Assembly: GCF_000802305.1 (NCBI RefSeq)
Contig: NZ_JTDK01000019.1
Coordinates: forward strand, 1-34,611
Origin: Microbacterium mangrovi
GTDB lineage: Bacteria; Actinomycetota; Actinomycetes; Actinomycetales; Microbacteriaceae
Length of the DNA: 34,611 nt
Direction: 5' to 3'
Shown: piece by piece, positions 16,424 to 24,779 of the stretch
Numbering within the stretch: the first letter of the stretch is position 1
Layout: each line of letters starts with the position of its first letter
Made by a program: the position numbers and the translations under genes
Notes under the pieces: model-generated
The model's input: the letters and a program-made list of their open reading frames with translations, nothing else
Told to the model about the DNA's origin: nothing
The model's database searches: none

Positions 16424-17552
16424 GCCACGCTCCTGTCGCCAGCCCGCCGATCGCCTCGCCCGTCTCGACCCATTCGTCGACGCCGGCCCGCAGTGTGTCG
16501 GCCCACCCGGGTGCCGCATCCTCGTAGAGGTGGTCGATGACGCCTGAGGTAAAGATGCCGACGCCCGCCCCGACGATCGCACCCAGTGCCGCGCCCACGA
16601 TCGTGCCCACGGGGGGTTCGAATATGGTGCCGAACACAGCACCCGTCACTATTCCCGCGCCCAGCGATGCCGCGAACGAGCCGCCGTTCGAAACAACCGC
16701 TTGCTCAGCCGATTCCCCATGCTGCAGATCGTCGTACACGCCATACGCAGCAGCGGCGGCCCCGAGCACCCACAGCCCTCGGTTGAGCTTCGCCCCGACA
16801 CGCAAGCCCGGCCGGAATTTCGTGCTGGCCTTTCCCATCGCATCCTGAGCGCTCTTGATCCCCCTCGACGCTTCCGCTGCTTCGTCGACGAATCCGTAGA
16901 TCTCATCCTTCGGGCGCGAAATGTGACCGTCTTTGATCGAGTCGGCGAGGTTTCGCTGCGCGGTCGCAAGTCGATCCTTCTCGCGCGCGACGACGCTCCT
17001 CAACCGGTACACGGTATTCGCCATGTCACCAGCCGATGCCGCACCCGTGACGAGACCAGTCGCGACGCTCACCAGATCACCGGCGGCGGAATCCCACGCC
17101 GATGCGAAGGTCCGGACAGCCTCCCGCCACCGTTGGTGCGCCGAGCTCACGATTGCGACCAGCTCCTGCCACACGGTGTTCTGATCGCCGGGCGCATCCT
17201 GCGCCTGGATTCGTGTCCCCGACACCTGGAGACCCGCCACGGACGCCCTGCGGCGAGCCTCCGACATGGTGTTCTTCACCTCGGCGAGCACGGCGCCGAG
17301 AGTCGCGACCCTCTTCGCCAGCTCGGCGACCTGGCTCTCGTACGAGTCGACGGCCTTCCGCGCGGTCAGCGTCGTCGCATCGAAGGCATCGGCGGCTTCC
17401 CCATGCCAGCCGTCCAGTACACGCCTCCGTCCTGCAGCGATGTCATCGGACCACGACTGCGCGTGCGCGGCCACCGTATTGCCCAGAAAATGTCCGATCT
17501 GCTCGATCGCACCGGGCGATCCGTCGAGGCGAGTGTCGATCACCGCCGTCAT
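16407..17552 (-). CDS. WXG100-domain protein with glycine-zipper C-terminus (candidate type VII secreted toxin)
   Basis: A 381-residue protein. The first 110 or so residues form a helical hairpin of the WXG100 kind with W49-H50-G51 at the turn (GWHGEAADAF) and coiled-coil-like helices after it. The middle is helical. A hydrophobic stretch (VLGAAAAAYGVY, near 260) precedes a Gly-zipper region at about 289-338, with GXXXG spacing over some 50 residues, ending in a short amphipathic tail. Proteins with this plan can be type VII secretion substrates whose tail inserts in membranes. There is no classical signal peptide. It is preceded by a small helical protein with ATGA overlap and followed by a four-helix membrane protein. 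No ESX machinery is encoded in the window, so secretion and toxicity remain inference. Confidence 0.8.
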   Translation of the reverse strand: MTAVIDTRLDGSPGAIEQIGHFLGNTVAAHAQSWSDDIAAGRRRVLDGWHGEAADAFDATTLTARKAVDSYESQVAELAKRVATLGAVLAEVKNTMSEARRRASVAGLQVSGTRIQAQDAPGDQNTVWQELVAIVSSAHQRWREAVRTFASAWDSAAGDLVSVATGLVTGAASAGDMANTVYRLRSVVAREKDRLATAQRNLADSIKDGHISRPKDEIYGFVDEAAEASRGIKSAQDAMGKASTKFRPGLRVGAKLNRGLWVLGAAAAAYGVYDDLQHGESAEQAVVSNGGSFAASLGAGIVTGAVFGTIFEPPVGTIVGAALGAIVGAGVGIFTSGVIDHLYEDAAPGWADTLRAGVDEWVETGEAIGGLATGAWHAIFG

Positions 17553-17845
17553 CGGGTCCGCTCCCCGAGCCGCGCGATGTCGCTCCGAGCACGCTCCTCG
17601 TAGGCGGCCAGGTCTCGTGCCCCGGCCTCGGCCGCATCCGCCAGCGTGTCGAGCTCGAAGGTCAGGCGGAGACCGGTCTCGGCCACCTGAATCAGCATCC
17701 TCTCCAGCGGCACCTCCGCCAAGCCGGTGTCGGCCGCTGTCGGGGCCTTGCGGGCAACGCTCGTGTCGAAGTCTTCCGTCGCCGAGCGGATCAGCCGGAT
17801 GCCGGCATCCACGATGTCGGGATGCAGGCCGATAGCCTCACTCAT
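17549..17845 (-). CDS. Small alpha-helical protein, putative partner of the WXG100 effector
   Basis: A 98-residue, cysteine-free and tryptophan-free protein predicted almost wholly helical (heptad-like ERMLIQVAETGLRLTFELDTLADAAEAG). The family was not recognised. Its size and position directly upstream of a WXG100-headed gene, with a 4-base ATGA overlap, match the small helical partners that pair with LXG/WXG100 effectors for export; this is inferred from context. The chosen ATG overlaps the end of the preceding gene by 8 bases. A longer reading from 17893 is possible but would begin well inside the preceding gene. Confidence 0.7.
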   Translation of the reverse strand: MSEAIGLHPDIVDAGIRLIRSATEDFDTSVARKAPTAADTGLAEVPLERMLIQVAETGLRLTFELDTLADAAEAGARDLAAYEERARSDIARLGERTR

Positions 17846-18203
17846 GGCGTCCTCCGCCCGCTGAACCTCCCACGGCCTCGCCTTCCGCTCCACCCCGGAA
17901 CTCCACCGGCAACGAGAGGTCGAGGAGCACCATGTCGAACCGGTCGACCTCCCACACCGCCTCCAGTTCGATGGTCGGCATCACGATCCAGGGCTGCCCC
18001 TCGCCCATCCCGGCGTGCAGCCGGTCGAGCGCCGAGTAGGCCAGCAGGGCTGTCCGGCCGTCCTTCGTGCGCCGATACTCGAGGCGCGCATCGGCCGCGT
18101 CGGTCACCCCGCGGACGATCGGCAGGTACAGCACCGGCGGGTAGTCAACCGGGTGCGATCCGGGTGTGTGGTGCAACGGATTCACGCCCCCATGCTCATA
18201 CAC
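17838..18203 (-). CDS. SAV_915 / SseB-like family protein
   Basis: A 121-residue protein. The core VLYLPIVRG...DGRTALLAYSALDRLHAGMGEGQPWIVM resembles the actinobacterial SAV_915 or SseB N-terminal-like family, often encoded near WXG100 genes. Function is unknown. The last 18 or so residues are Gly/Ala-rich and poorly conserved in character. It opens the four-gene leftward module ending at 15533 and overlaps the next start by 8 bases. GTG at 18203 is the longest start; another GTG at 18185 is possible, and no clear ribosome-binding site distinguishes them. The 88-base gap to the divergent gene must hold promoters for both. Confidence 0.72.
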   Translation of the reverse strand: MYEHGGVNPLHHTPGSHPVDYPPVLYLPIVRGVTDAADARLEYRRTKDGRTALLAYSALDRLHAGMGEGQPWIVMPTIELEAVWEVDRFDMVLLDLSLPVEFRGGAEGEAVGGSAGGGRHE

Positions 18204-18279
18204 AAGACACAGCAGATCAAATGCGGGACTGTCATCTTTTTGTCATCGAATCCCTCATCCGTGCAGGGGTGCACGGACG

Positions 18280-18285
18280 TACGCT
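18280..18285 (+). promoter_or_regulatory. -10 box of a predicted leaderless promoter (molybdopterin oxidoreductase)
   Basis: TACGCT is followed by exactly 6 bases and then the ATG at 18292; no Shine-Dalgarno lies between. The layout is the same as upstream of the ATP-grasp gene and the 33-codon ORF at 29106. Confidence 0.5.
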
Positions 18286-18291
18286 GAGCGC

Positions 18292-19839
18292 ATGACTGGT
18301 CGTCCGCGGTATGCGCTCGCGGCTCTCGCGGGGATCGCCGCGGTGGTGCTCGGGGCCGGGGTCGGCGAGTTCGCCGCGGCGATCGCGGCACCGGCATCCA
18401 GCCCCTTCGCGGCGATCGGCGGCACCCTCATCGACGCCGCCCCGCCCTGGGCGAAGAACACCGCGATCGCCCTCTTCGGCACCGGCGACAAGGCCGCGCT
18501 GCTGACCGGGATCGCGATCGTGCTGCTGGTCGTCGCGGCCGTCGCCGGCGTGCTCGAGGCCCGGTTCCCGCCGACCGGCCGCATCATCTGCCTCGTGCTC
18601 GGCGCGGTCGGGGTGATCGCGGCCGTGCACCGGCCGGATGCCGATTCGCTGGCGTGGGCCCCGTCTGCGATCTCCGGCATCCTCGCGGCCGTCGCGATCG
18701 GCCCGCTCGTGCGCCTCGCCGGGGTCCGGATGCCGGCGACGGGCGAGCCGGCCGAGCCGGAGACCGGCACCACCACGCGGCGCGGGTTCTTCGCGTGGAC
18801 GGCGACGGCGGCGGTCGTCGGTGTCGTGGCAGCCGCGGTCGGCACCGCCATGCAGGGCGGATCGCGGGCGGTGAGCGCCCTCCGCAAGGCCGTGCACCTG
18901 CCGGCACCCGTCAGCACGGTCACCGTGCCGTCGTCGGCGAGTCTCAGCGTGCCCGGCATCACGCCGGTGATCACCTCGAACGCCGACTTCTACCGCATCG
19001 ACACCGCCCTCGTCGTGCCGCAGGTCGACCCGGACACGTGGCGGCTGCGCATCCACGGGCTCGTCGACCGCGAAGTGATCCTCACGTGGGCGCAGCTGCT
19101 CGCCCTGCCCCTGCGCGAGAGCGCCGCGACGCTGTCGTGCGTGTCGAACGACGTCGGCGGCGGCCTCATCTCGACCGCGGTGTGGCTGGGCTATCCCCTC
19201 CGCGAGCTGCTCGCGAAGGCCGGGGTGCATCCGGATGCCGACATGGTGCTGTCCACCTCGGTCGACGGGTTCACGGCATCCACCCCGCTGGAGACGCTCA
19301 CCGACCCGCACCGCGAAGCCATTCTCGCGGTCGGGATGAACGGCGAGCCGCTCCCGCCGGAGCACGGCTTCCCGGTCCGGATGGTGGTGCCCGGCCTGTA
19401 CGGCTACGTCTCGGCCACCAAGTGGGTGACCGACCTGGAAGTGACCCGCTTCGCCGACGCCACCGCGTACTGGACCGACCGCGGGTGGTCGTCGCACGGG
19501 CCGATCAAGCTGGAGTCGCGCATCGACGTGCCCCAGAACGGCTCCCGTGTGAAGGCCGGCGACGCGGTCATCGCCGGGGTCGCCTGGCACCCCCACACGG
19601 CGATCACCGGCGTGCAGGTGCAGGTCGACAGCGGTCCGTGGCAGCACGCGCAGCTCGCGACCGCGGTCTCCGCCGACACCTGGGTGCAGTGGCGGCTGCC
19701 GTGGAAGGCCGCAGCCGGCAGCCATCGCATCCGGGTGCGCGCGATGGATGCCGACGGCACCGTGCAGACCGAGACGATCGCCCCACCGGAGCCGAACGGG
19801 GCATCCGGCTGGCACACCATCCAGGTGACCGTCGCCTGA
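18292..19839 (+). CDS. Membrane-anchored molybdopterin-dependent (sulfite-oxidase-fold) oxidoreductase
   Basis: A 515-residue protein. About four N-terminal membrane segments (for example residues 7-31, 66-88, 94-110) are followed by an arginine-led TRRGFFAW segment with one more hydrophobic helix. A SuoX-type molybdopterin domain then starts near residue 235. The cofactor-binding cysteine is C283 in TLSCVSNDVGG, and GFPVRMVVPGLYGY is the conserved domain core. A C-terminal immunoglobulin-like dimerisation domain (about 410-515, IDVPQNGSRVKAG onward) completes the fold. The catalytic part should face outside the membrane. The physiological substrate is unknown; YedY/MsrP-like repair or sulfite oxidation are options. 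It runs convergently into rocD with only 7 bases between stops. Confidence 0.9.
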   Translation: MTGRPRYALAALAGIAAVVLGAGVGEFAAAIAAPASSPFAAIGGTLIDAAPPWAKNTAIALFGTGDKAALLTGIAIVLLVVAAVAGVLEARFPPTGRIICLVLGAVGVIAAVHRPDADSLAWAPSAISGILAAVAIGPLVRLAGVRMPATGEPAEPETGTTTRRGFFAWTATAAVVGVVAAAVGTAMQGGSRAVSALRKAVHLPAPVSTVTVPSSASLSVPGITPVITSNADFYRIDTALVVPQVDPDTWRLRIHGLVDREVILTWAQLLALPLRESAATLSCVSNDVGGGLISTAVWLGYPLRELLAKAGVHPDADMVLSTSVDGFTASTPLETLTDPHREAILAVGMNGEPLPPEHGFPVRMVVPGLYGYVSATKWVTDLEVTRFADATAYWTDRGWSSHGPIKLESRIDVPQNGSRVKAGDAVIAGVAWHPHTAITGVQVQVDSGPWQHAQLATAVSADTWVQWRLPWKAAAGSHRIRVRAMDADGTVQTETIAPPEPNGASGWHTIQVTVA

Positions 19840-19846
19840 GGGCGGC

Positions 19847-21067
19847 TCAGCCGGCGAGGGCCAGCTTCAGCTGCTCGATCGCCCAGTCGATCTCGGTGGC
19901 GCGCACGACGAGGGGCGGGGCGATCCGGATGGTCTGCGCGTGCGTGTCCTTGACGAGCACGCCGCGGGCGAGGAGGCGCTCGGCGACCTCACGCCCGGTG
20001 CCGACGGCCGGGTCGACGTCGACGCCGGCCCACAGACCCGCGACGCGCACCGCGGTCGCACCGTGGCCGACGAACTCGTCGAGCCGGCTCGCCAGGTGCT
20101 CACCGAGCGCCTTCGCACGCCGCTGGTAGTCCCCGGACGCGAGCAATTCCACGACCTTGACGCCCACGGCGGAGGCCAGCGGGTTGCCGCCGAAGGTGGA
20201 ACCGTGCTCGCCGGGGCGGAGGACGCCGAGGATGTCGGCGTCGGCGACCACGGCCGAGACCGGGACGATGCCGCCGCCGAGCGCCTTGCCGAGCAGGTAC
20301 ACGTCGGGTTCGACGTCTTCGCGGTCGCACGCGAACGTCTCCCCGACCCGGCCGAGGCCGGACTGGATCTCGTCGGCGATCATCAGCACGTTGTTCGCCG
20401 TGCACGCCTCGCGCACGGCCCGCAGGTAGCCGTCCGGGGGGATGATGACGCCGGCTTCGCCCTGGATCGGCTCGATCAGCACGGCGACGGTGTTCGGCGT
20501 GATCGCCGCGGCGACGGCATCCGCATCGCCGAAGGGCACCGCGACGAAGCCGGGCGCGAACGGTCCGAAACCGTCCCGGGCCTCGGGGTCGTCGCTGAAG
20601 CCGACGATCGTCGTGGTGCGCCCGTGGAAGTTGCCGTGCGCGACGACGATCTCGGCTTCGCCCTCGGGCACGCCCTTGACGCGGTAGCCCCAGGCGCGGG
20701 CGACCTTGATGCCGGTCTCGACCGCTTCGGCCCCGGTGTTCATCGGCAGCATCATGTCTTTGCCGCACAGCTCGGTGAGGGCCTGGGCGAACTCGCCGAG
20801 CCGGTCGTTGTGGAACGCGCGGCTGGTGAGCGTGACCCGGTCGAGCTGCTCCTTCGCGGCGGCGACGAGCGCGGGATGCCGATGCCCGAAGTTGAGGGCC
20901 GAGTACGCCGACAGCAGGTCGAGGTAGCGCTTGCCCTCGACGTCGGTGACCCAGACGCCTTCGGCCTGGTGCACGACGATCGGCAGCGGGTGGTAGTTGT
21001 GCGCCAGGTGCTCGTCTTCGGAGCCGATGATCCGCACCGCCGCGGTGTCGAGGCGCCGGACGTTCAT
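19847..21067 (-). CDS. rocD: Ornithine-oxo-acid aminotransferase
   Basis: A 406-residue PLP enzyme of the class-III aminotransferase family. The Schiff-base lysine is K261 (YLLGKALGGG), the cofactor Asp is D232 (IADEIQSGLGR), and NTGAEAVETGIKVAR is the phosphate-binding segment; ornithine-aminotransferase-like blocks such as SAYSALNFGHRHP are clear. It converts ornithine and 2-oxoglutarate to glutamate 5-semialdehyde and glutamate. The ATG overlaps the upstream guanidine-hydrolase stop by one base (TGATG), so the two form an operon. Its product, in equilibrium with P5C, is the substrate of the PutA dehydrogenase domain encoded at 29367-33158. Confidence 0.95.
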   Translation of the reverse strand: MNVRRLDTAAVRIIGSEDEHLAHNYHPLPIVVHQAEGVWVTDVEGKRYLDLLSAYSALNFGHRHPALVAAAKEQLDRVTLTSRAFHNDRLGEFAQALTELCGKDMMLPMNTGAEAVETGIKVARAWGYRVKGVPEGEAEIVVAHGNFHGRTTTIVGFSDDPEARDGFGPFAPGFVAVPFGDADAVAAAITPNTVAVLIEPIQGEAGVIIPPDGYLRAVREACTANNVLMIADEIQSGLGRVGETFACDREDVEPDVYLLGKALGGGIVPVSAVVADADILGVLRPGEHGSTFGGNPLASAVGVKVVELLASGDYQRRAKALGEHLASRLDEFVGHGATAVRVAGLWAGVDVDPAVGTGREVAERLLARGVLVKDTHAQTIRIAPPLVVRATEIDWAIEQLKLALAG

Positions 21068-21957
21068 CAGGCGTCCGCTTCGAGGGCGGATGCCGACCCG
21101 GCCCCGGCCGCGGGCACCTGGGCGCCGCGCAGTTCGAGCGTGCAGCACTTGATGCCGCCGCCGCCGAGCAGCAGTTCGGAGAGGTCGACCAGTACCGGGT
21201 TGTAGCCGCGGTCGCGCAGCTGCTTCTCGAAGCCCTTCGCGCGCGGCGAGATGATGACGTTGAGGCCGTCGCTGGCGGAGTTCAGGCCGAACACGGCGCC
21301 GTCCTCCTCGGCGACCTCGATGGCGTCCGGGTAGCGCTCGCGCAGCACGGCGAGGCTGTCGGCGTCGAACGCGGACGGCAGGTAGGCGATGTTCGCCCGG
21401 TCGACGCCACCCGGGCCCTGTACCGGGTCGAGCACCGAGATCGCGGTGTCGAGGTGGTAGAAGCGGGGGTTGACGAGCTTCAGCGACACGACCTCGCGGT
21501 CGAAGATCTCGGCGAGCTCGGCGTGGCTCTCGATCGACGAGCGGAATCCGTGTCCGGCGAGGATCGTGTCGCCGACGAGCAGGATGTCGCCCTCGCCCTC
21601 CTGGGGCGCGATCGGGCGGACGACCTCGAAGCCGTGGCCGGCGAACCAGTCCATGAACGGCTGCTCCTCGCCGCGGCGCTCGTCGACGCTGAACTTCACG
21701 CCGAGGGCCTTGCCGTCGATGATGAAGCCGCCGTTGGCCGTGTAGACCATGTCCGGGAGGCCTTCGATCGGGTCGATCAGCTCGATCTCGTGCCCGAGAC
21801 GGACGTAGGTGTCGTACAGGTCCTGCCACTGACGGACCGCCTTGGACGTGTCGGTCGGGTCCGCCTTGTGCATCCACGGGTTGATCTCGTAGCTGACGGT
21901 GAAGAACTCCGGACGGCACATGAGATACCGACGGTGCTGCTGGATGCGCGTGGTCAT
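21067..21957 (-). CDS. ddaH: Guanidine-modifying hydrolase (dimethylargininase / arginine dihydrolase-like)
   Basis: A 296-residue enzyme of the amidinotransferase/pentein superfamily. Catalytic residues visible are H168 (FYHLDTAISVL) and the nucleophile C271 (GGGIKCCT). Automatic annotation would call it dimethylargininase, which yields citrulline. Two features instead resemble arginine dihydrolase (ArgZ/AgrE, arginine to ornithine): the N-terminal YEINPWM block, and N75 in VYTANGG where DDAH and arginine deiminases usually carry an acidic residue. The partner gene is rocD, which consumes ornithine. The recollection of ArgZ residues needs checking. A GGGGAG ribosome-binding site sits before the ATG. 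Its promoter must lie in the 240-base divergent region shared with the ROK regulator. Confidence 0.88.
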   Translation of the reverse strand: MTTRIQQHRRYLMCRPEFFTVSYEINPWMHKADPTDTSKAVRQWQDLYDTYVRLGHEIELIDPIEGLPDMVYTANGGFIIDGKALGVKFSVDERRGEEQPFMDWFAGHGFEVVRPIAPQEGEGDILLVGDTILAGHGFRSSIESHAELAEIFDREVVSLKLVNPRFYHLDTAISVLDPVQGPGGVDRANIAYLPSAFDADSLAVLRERYPDAIEVAEEDGAVFGLNSASDGLNVIISPRAKGFEKQLRDRGYNPVLVDLSELLLGGGGIKCCTLELRGAQVPAAGAGSASALEADA

Positions 21958-22114
21958 GGGACTCCCCTCGAGGCACGGCGGACGCTGTCCTGTGGCCCGG
22001 CGGGGCAGAACGCCAACGATCCGGGCACGCCGTGAACCATTCTGTCACCCGCACCTGGGCATGACCCGCAGGACGTGCGCATCGAGCGATCTCGACCCAT
22101 GTTTGTTAACCCTC

Positions 22115-22144
22115 TTGACTGTTAGGAAACTTTCCTGATACGTT
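22115..22144 (+). promoter_or_regulatory. Promoter with ROK operator between -35 and -10
   Basis: TTGACT (22115-22120) and TACGTT (22139-22144) form a good -35/-10 pair 18 bases apart. The spacer holds AGGAAA-C-TTTCCT (22124-22136), a perfect inverted repeat, inside TTAGGAAACTTTCCTGA. That is the form of operator expected for actinobacterial ROK repressors. It drives the gene at 22198 and presumably the whole sugar operon, implying autoregulation and repression by blocking RNA polymerase. Confidence 0.8.
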
Positions 22145-22197
22145 CGCGATGCGCCCGAGGAAGGGCGCACACGAGGATTCCGACGAGGGGATGCACG

Positions 22198-23397
22198 ATG
22201 GCCGATCGCGCCGCCACCGCCGAGCGCACCGTGCCCGGCACCCCTGCCTGGCTCCGTGCCCGCAACGACCGCACCGCCCTGGAACTCCTCCTCGAGCACG
22301 GCGACCTCACCCGCAATCAGCTCGGCGAGCTGACCGGCCTGTCCAAGCCGACCGCGTCGCAGATGGTGCAGCGCCTCGAGGCGGCCGGGCTCGTGACCGC
22401 CTCCGGATCCCAGTCCGCCGGCCCCGGCCCCAACGCCTCCACCTACGCGGTCCGCAAGGATGCCGGCGTCGGCGTCGCGATCGACTTCGACGCCCGCCGT
22501 GTGCGCACCTGCGTCGTGGATGCGACCGGCACCGAGCACGCGCCGGTCGAGGTCACCCTCCCCCGCTCCCGTCGCACCCCCGAAGGCGATGTCCGCCAGG
22601 CGATCGTGGCGGCCACGTCCGCCGCCGGGATCGACCCCGCCCTCATCGGATCCGTGTGCATCGGCGTGCCCGGCGCCGTCGACCCGCGCACCGGCGACCT
22701 GCGCTTCGCCGACGCCCTGGCCGGCTGGCCGACGCGCGACGTCGCGGTGCGCCTCCAGGACTCCCTCGGCCTCGACGTCACGATCGAGAACGACGTCAAC
22801 CTCGCCGCGATCGCCGAGCGCACCGCCGGGGCCGGCCGCGGAACCGGCGGGTTCGCGCTCCTCTGGCTCGGCCCGGGCCTCGGGCTCGCCGTCGACCAGG
22901 CCGGCACCCTCCAGCGGGGAGCGTCCGGCGGCGCGGGCGAGATCGGCTACCTTCCCGTGCCGCGCACCGCCATCAGCCTCGATCCGGATGCCCGCGAGCT
23001 GCAGGACCTCATCGGCGGCATCCAGGTCACCGCCCTGACGCGGGATGCCGGGGCATCCTGCCGCACCTATCGCGACGCGATCAGCGCCCTCACCCGCAAC
23101 CCCGATCTGCGGGCGCGGGTGACCGAACGGCTCGCGCCGCGGGTCGCCGCCGGTCTCGTGGCCGTGCTCGCCCTCCTCGACCCCGAGCGCATCGTGCTCG
23201 GCGGGGCGACCGGCGCCGCGCTCGGACCGGGGCTCGCCACCGCCGTGGCCGCGCACCTGAAGGCCGGCACGGCCTGGGACCCGGACATCGCCGTCACCGG
23301 CATCCCGACCGCCCCCGTGCTCGCGGGCGCCCGCGAGCACCTCACCGCCGCCCTGCAGGCATCCCTGTTCGAGCGGCTCGACCGCGTCACCCCCTGA
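22198..23397 (+). CDS. ROK-family transcriptional repressor
   Basis: A 399-residue regulator. Residues about 20-75 form a winged helix-turn-helix (RTALELLLEHGDLTRNQLGELTGLSKPTASQMVQRL). The rest is a ROK sugar-sensing domain with IENDVNLAAIAER and GGAGEIGYLPV. The Cys-rich zinc signature seen in ROK kinases is absent (GEIGYLPV is followed by no CxCGxxGC), which supports a sensor rather than an enzyme. GAGGGG lies 7 bases before the ATG. A palindrome of the ROK-operator type sits in its own promoter. It is the first gene of the operon with binding protein, permeases, GH4 enzyme and kinase, so the effector is probably the imported sugar or its phosphate. Confidence 0.93.
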   Translation: MADRAATAERTVPGTPAWLRARNDRTALELLLEHGDLTRNQLGELTGLSKPTASQMVQRLEAAGLVTASGSQSAGPGPNASTYAVRKDAGVGVAIDFDARRVRTCVVDATGTEHAPVEVTLPRSRRTPEGDVRQAIVAATSAAGIDPALIGSVCIGVPGAVDPRTGDLRFADALAGWPTRDVAVRLQDSLGLDVTIENDVNLAAIAERTAGAGRGTGGFALLWLGPGLGLAVDQAGTLQRGASGGAGEIGYLPVPRTAISLDPDARELQDLIGGIQVTALTRDAGASCRTYRDAISALTRNPDLRARVTERLAPRVAAGLVAVLALLDPERIVLGGATGAALGPGLATAVAAHLKAGTAWDPDIAVTGIPTAPVLAGAREHLTAALQASLFERLDRVTP

Positions 23398-23438
23398 CTC
23401 CCGCCCCGCACCCCACCACCACACGAAAGAAGGACCTC

Positions 23439-24779
23439 GTGTTCACCAAGAAACGGCTCCTCGCCGTCGCCGCGTTCGCCGCGGCGTCCGCGATCGCCCT
23501 CGCCGGATGCTCCTCCGGCGGACCGAACGGAGGCACCGCCGCCTCCGCCGCGCCCACGCACCTGTCCGGGACGGTGTCGCTGTGGCACTTCTTCACCGAC
23601 CGGGAAGCCGCGGTCATCCAGTCCGTCGTCGACGACTTCCAGAAGAAGAACCCCGACGTGAAGGTGGTGGTGCACTCCGGTCAGGACGACACCAAGCTGA
23701 CCACCGCGATCGCCTCCGGGCAGCCGGTCGACGTCGGCATCTCGTACTCCACCGACATCGTCGGCAAGTTCTGCTCGTCCGGCGCATTCATCGACCTCGC
23801 GCCGTACATCAAGCGCGACAAGGTCGACATGGGACAGTTCTCCAAGGTCGTGAAGTCGTACACCGAGTTCAAGGGCGTGCGCTGCACGATGCCCGCCCTC
23901 GCCGACGCCTACGGCCTCTACTACAACAAGGACATCCTGCAGAAGTTCGGCTACTCGGCCCCGCCGAAGACGCTCACCGAGCTCGAGACGATGGCCATGA
24001 AGATGACCACGTACAACGCCGACGGGTCCATCAAGACCCTCGGGTTCAACCCGTTGATGGGCTGGGCCGAGAACGCCGCCGCGCACTACGGCCCGTCCGC
24101 CGGCGCGCAGTGGCTGAACGCCCAGGGCCAGGCCGTGATCTCCCAGGATCCGGGCTGGAAGGAGCTCATGACCTGGCAGAAGGGCTTCGTCGACAAGATC
24201 GGGTACGACAAGCTGAACAAGTTCACCGCAGGACTGGGTCAGGAGTTCGGCGCGACCAACGCCTTCCAGACCGGGCAGGTCGCGATGAACCTCGACGGCG
24301 AGTGGCGCACCGCGTTCATCAAGGCGCAAAAGCCCGGCCTGAACTACGGCACCGCGCCGTTCCCGACGACCGACTCGCACACGGATCTGTACGGCGGCGG
24401 CTACCTCACCGGCAACATCGCCGGCATCGGCAAGGGCTCACAGAACAAGGAGCTGGCCTGGGCGCTACTGAAGTACCTCACCACCGACACCGCAGCGGTC
24501 GTGAAGCTCGCGAACGGCCTCGGCAACGTGCCGACGACCAAGGACGCCCTCGCCTCCCCCGCTCTGAACCTGCCGCCGCAGTTCGGCACGTTCCTGCAGG
24601 TCATGGCCAGCCCCCACTCGGACACCACGCCGCCGAGCCCCGTCGGCGCCGGGTACCAGCAGACGTTCAACGACTACTGGACCAAGTACCAGTCCGGTCA
24701 GGGCGGCGATCTCGCAGCCGGCCTGCAGCAGGTCGACAAGACGATCAACGCGTCGATCAACCTCGCGACGGGACCGTGA
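23439..24779 (+). CDS. Extracellular sugar-binding lipoprotein of the second ABC importer
   Basis: A 446-residue family 1 solute-binding protein. The signal peptide (MFTKKRLLAVAAFAAASAIALAGC) ends in a lipobox with C24 as the anchor. The mature domain has GTVSLWHFFTDREAAV at its start and aromatic, glycine-rich binding-site candidates such as DLYGGGYLTGNIAG. It starts at GTG, 41 bases after the repressor stop, with AGAAGGA four bases upstream. It ends in a 4-base GTGA overlap with the next permease. The ligand is unknown; the GH4 gene nearby suggests a disaccharide. Codon bias looks stronger here than in neighbours, as expected for an abundant surface protein. Confidence 0.93.
   Translation: MFTKKRLLAVAAFAAASAIALAGCSSGGPNGGTAASAAPTHLSGTVSLWHFFTDREAAVIQSVVDDFQKKNPDVKVVVHSGQDDTKLTTAIASGQPVDVGISYSTDIVGKFCSSGAFIDLAPYIKRDKVDMGQFSKVVKSYTEFKGVRCTMPALADAYGLYYNKDILQKFGYSAPPKTLTELETMAMKMTTYNADGSIKTLGFNPLMGWAENAAAHYGPSAGAQWLNAQGQAVISQDPGWKELMTWQKGFVDKIGYDKLNKFTAGLGQEFGATNAFQTGQVAMNLDGEWRTAFIKAQKPGLNYGTAPFPTTDSHTDLYGGGYLTGNIAGIGKGSQNKELAWALLKYLTTDTAAVVKLANGLGNVPTTKDALASPALNLPPQFGTFLQVMASPHSDTTPPSPVGAGYQQTFNDYWTKYQSGQGGDLAAGLQQVDKTINASINLATGP

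Noticed and set aside
15533..18203. Prophage or integrated plasmid
   Set aside because: No integrase, tRNA attachment site, capsid or replication gene is nearby; lower GC alone does not support it.
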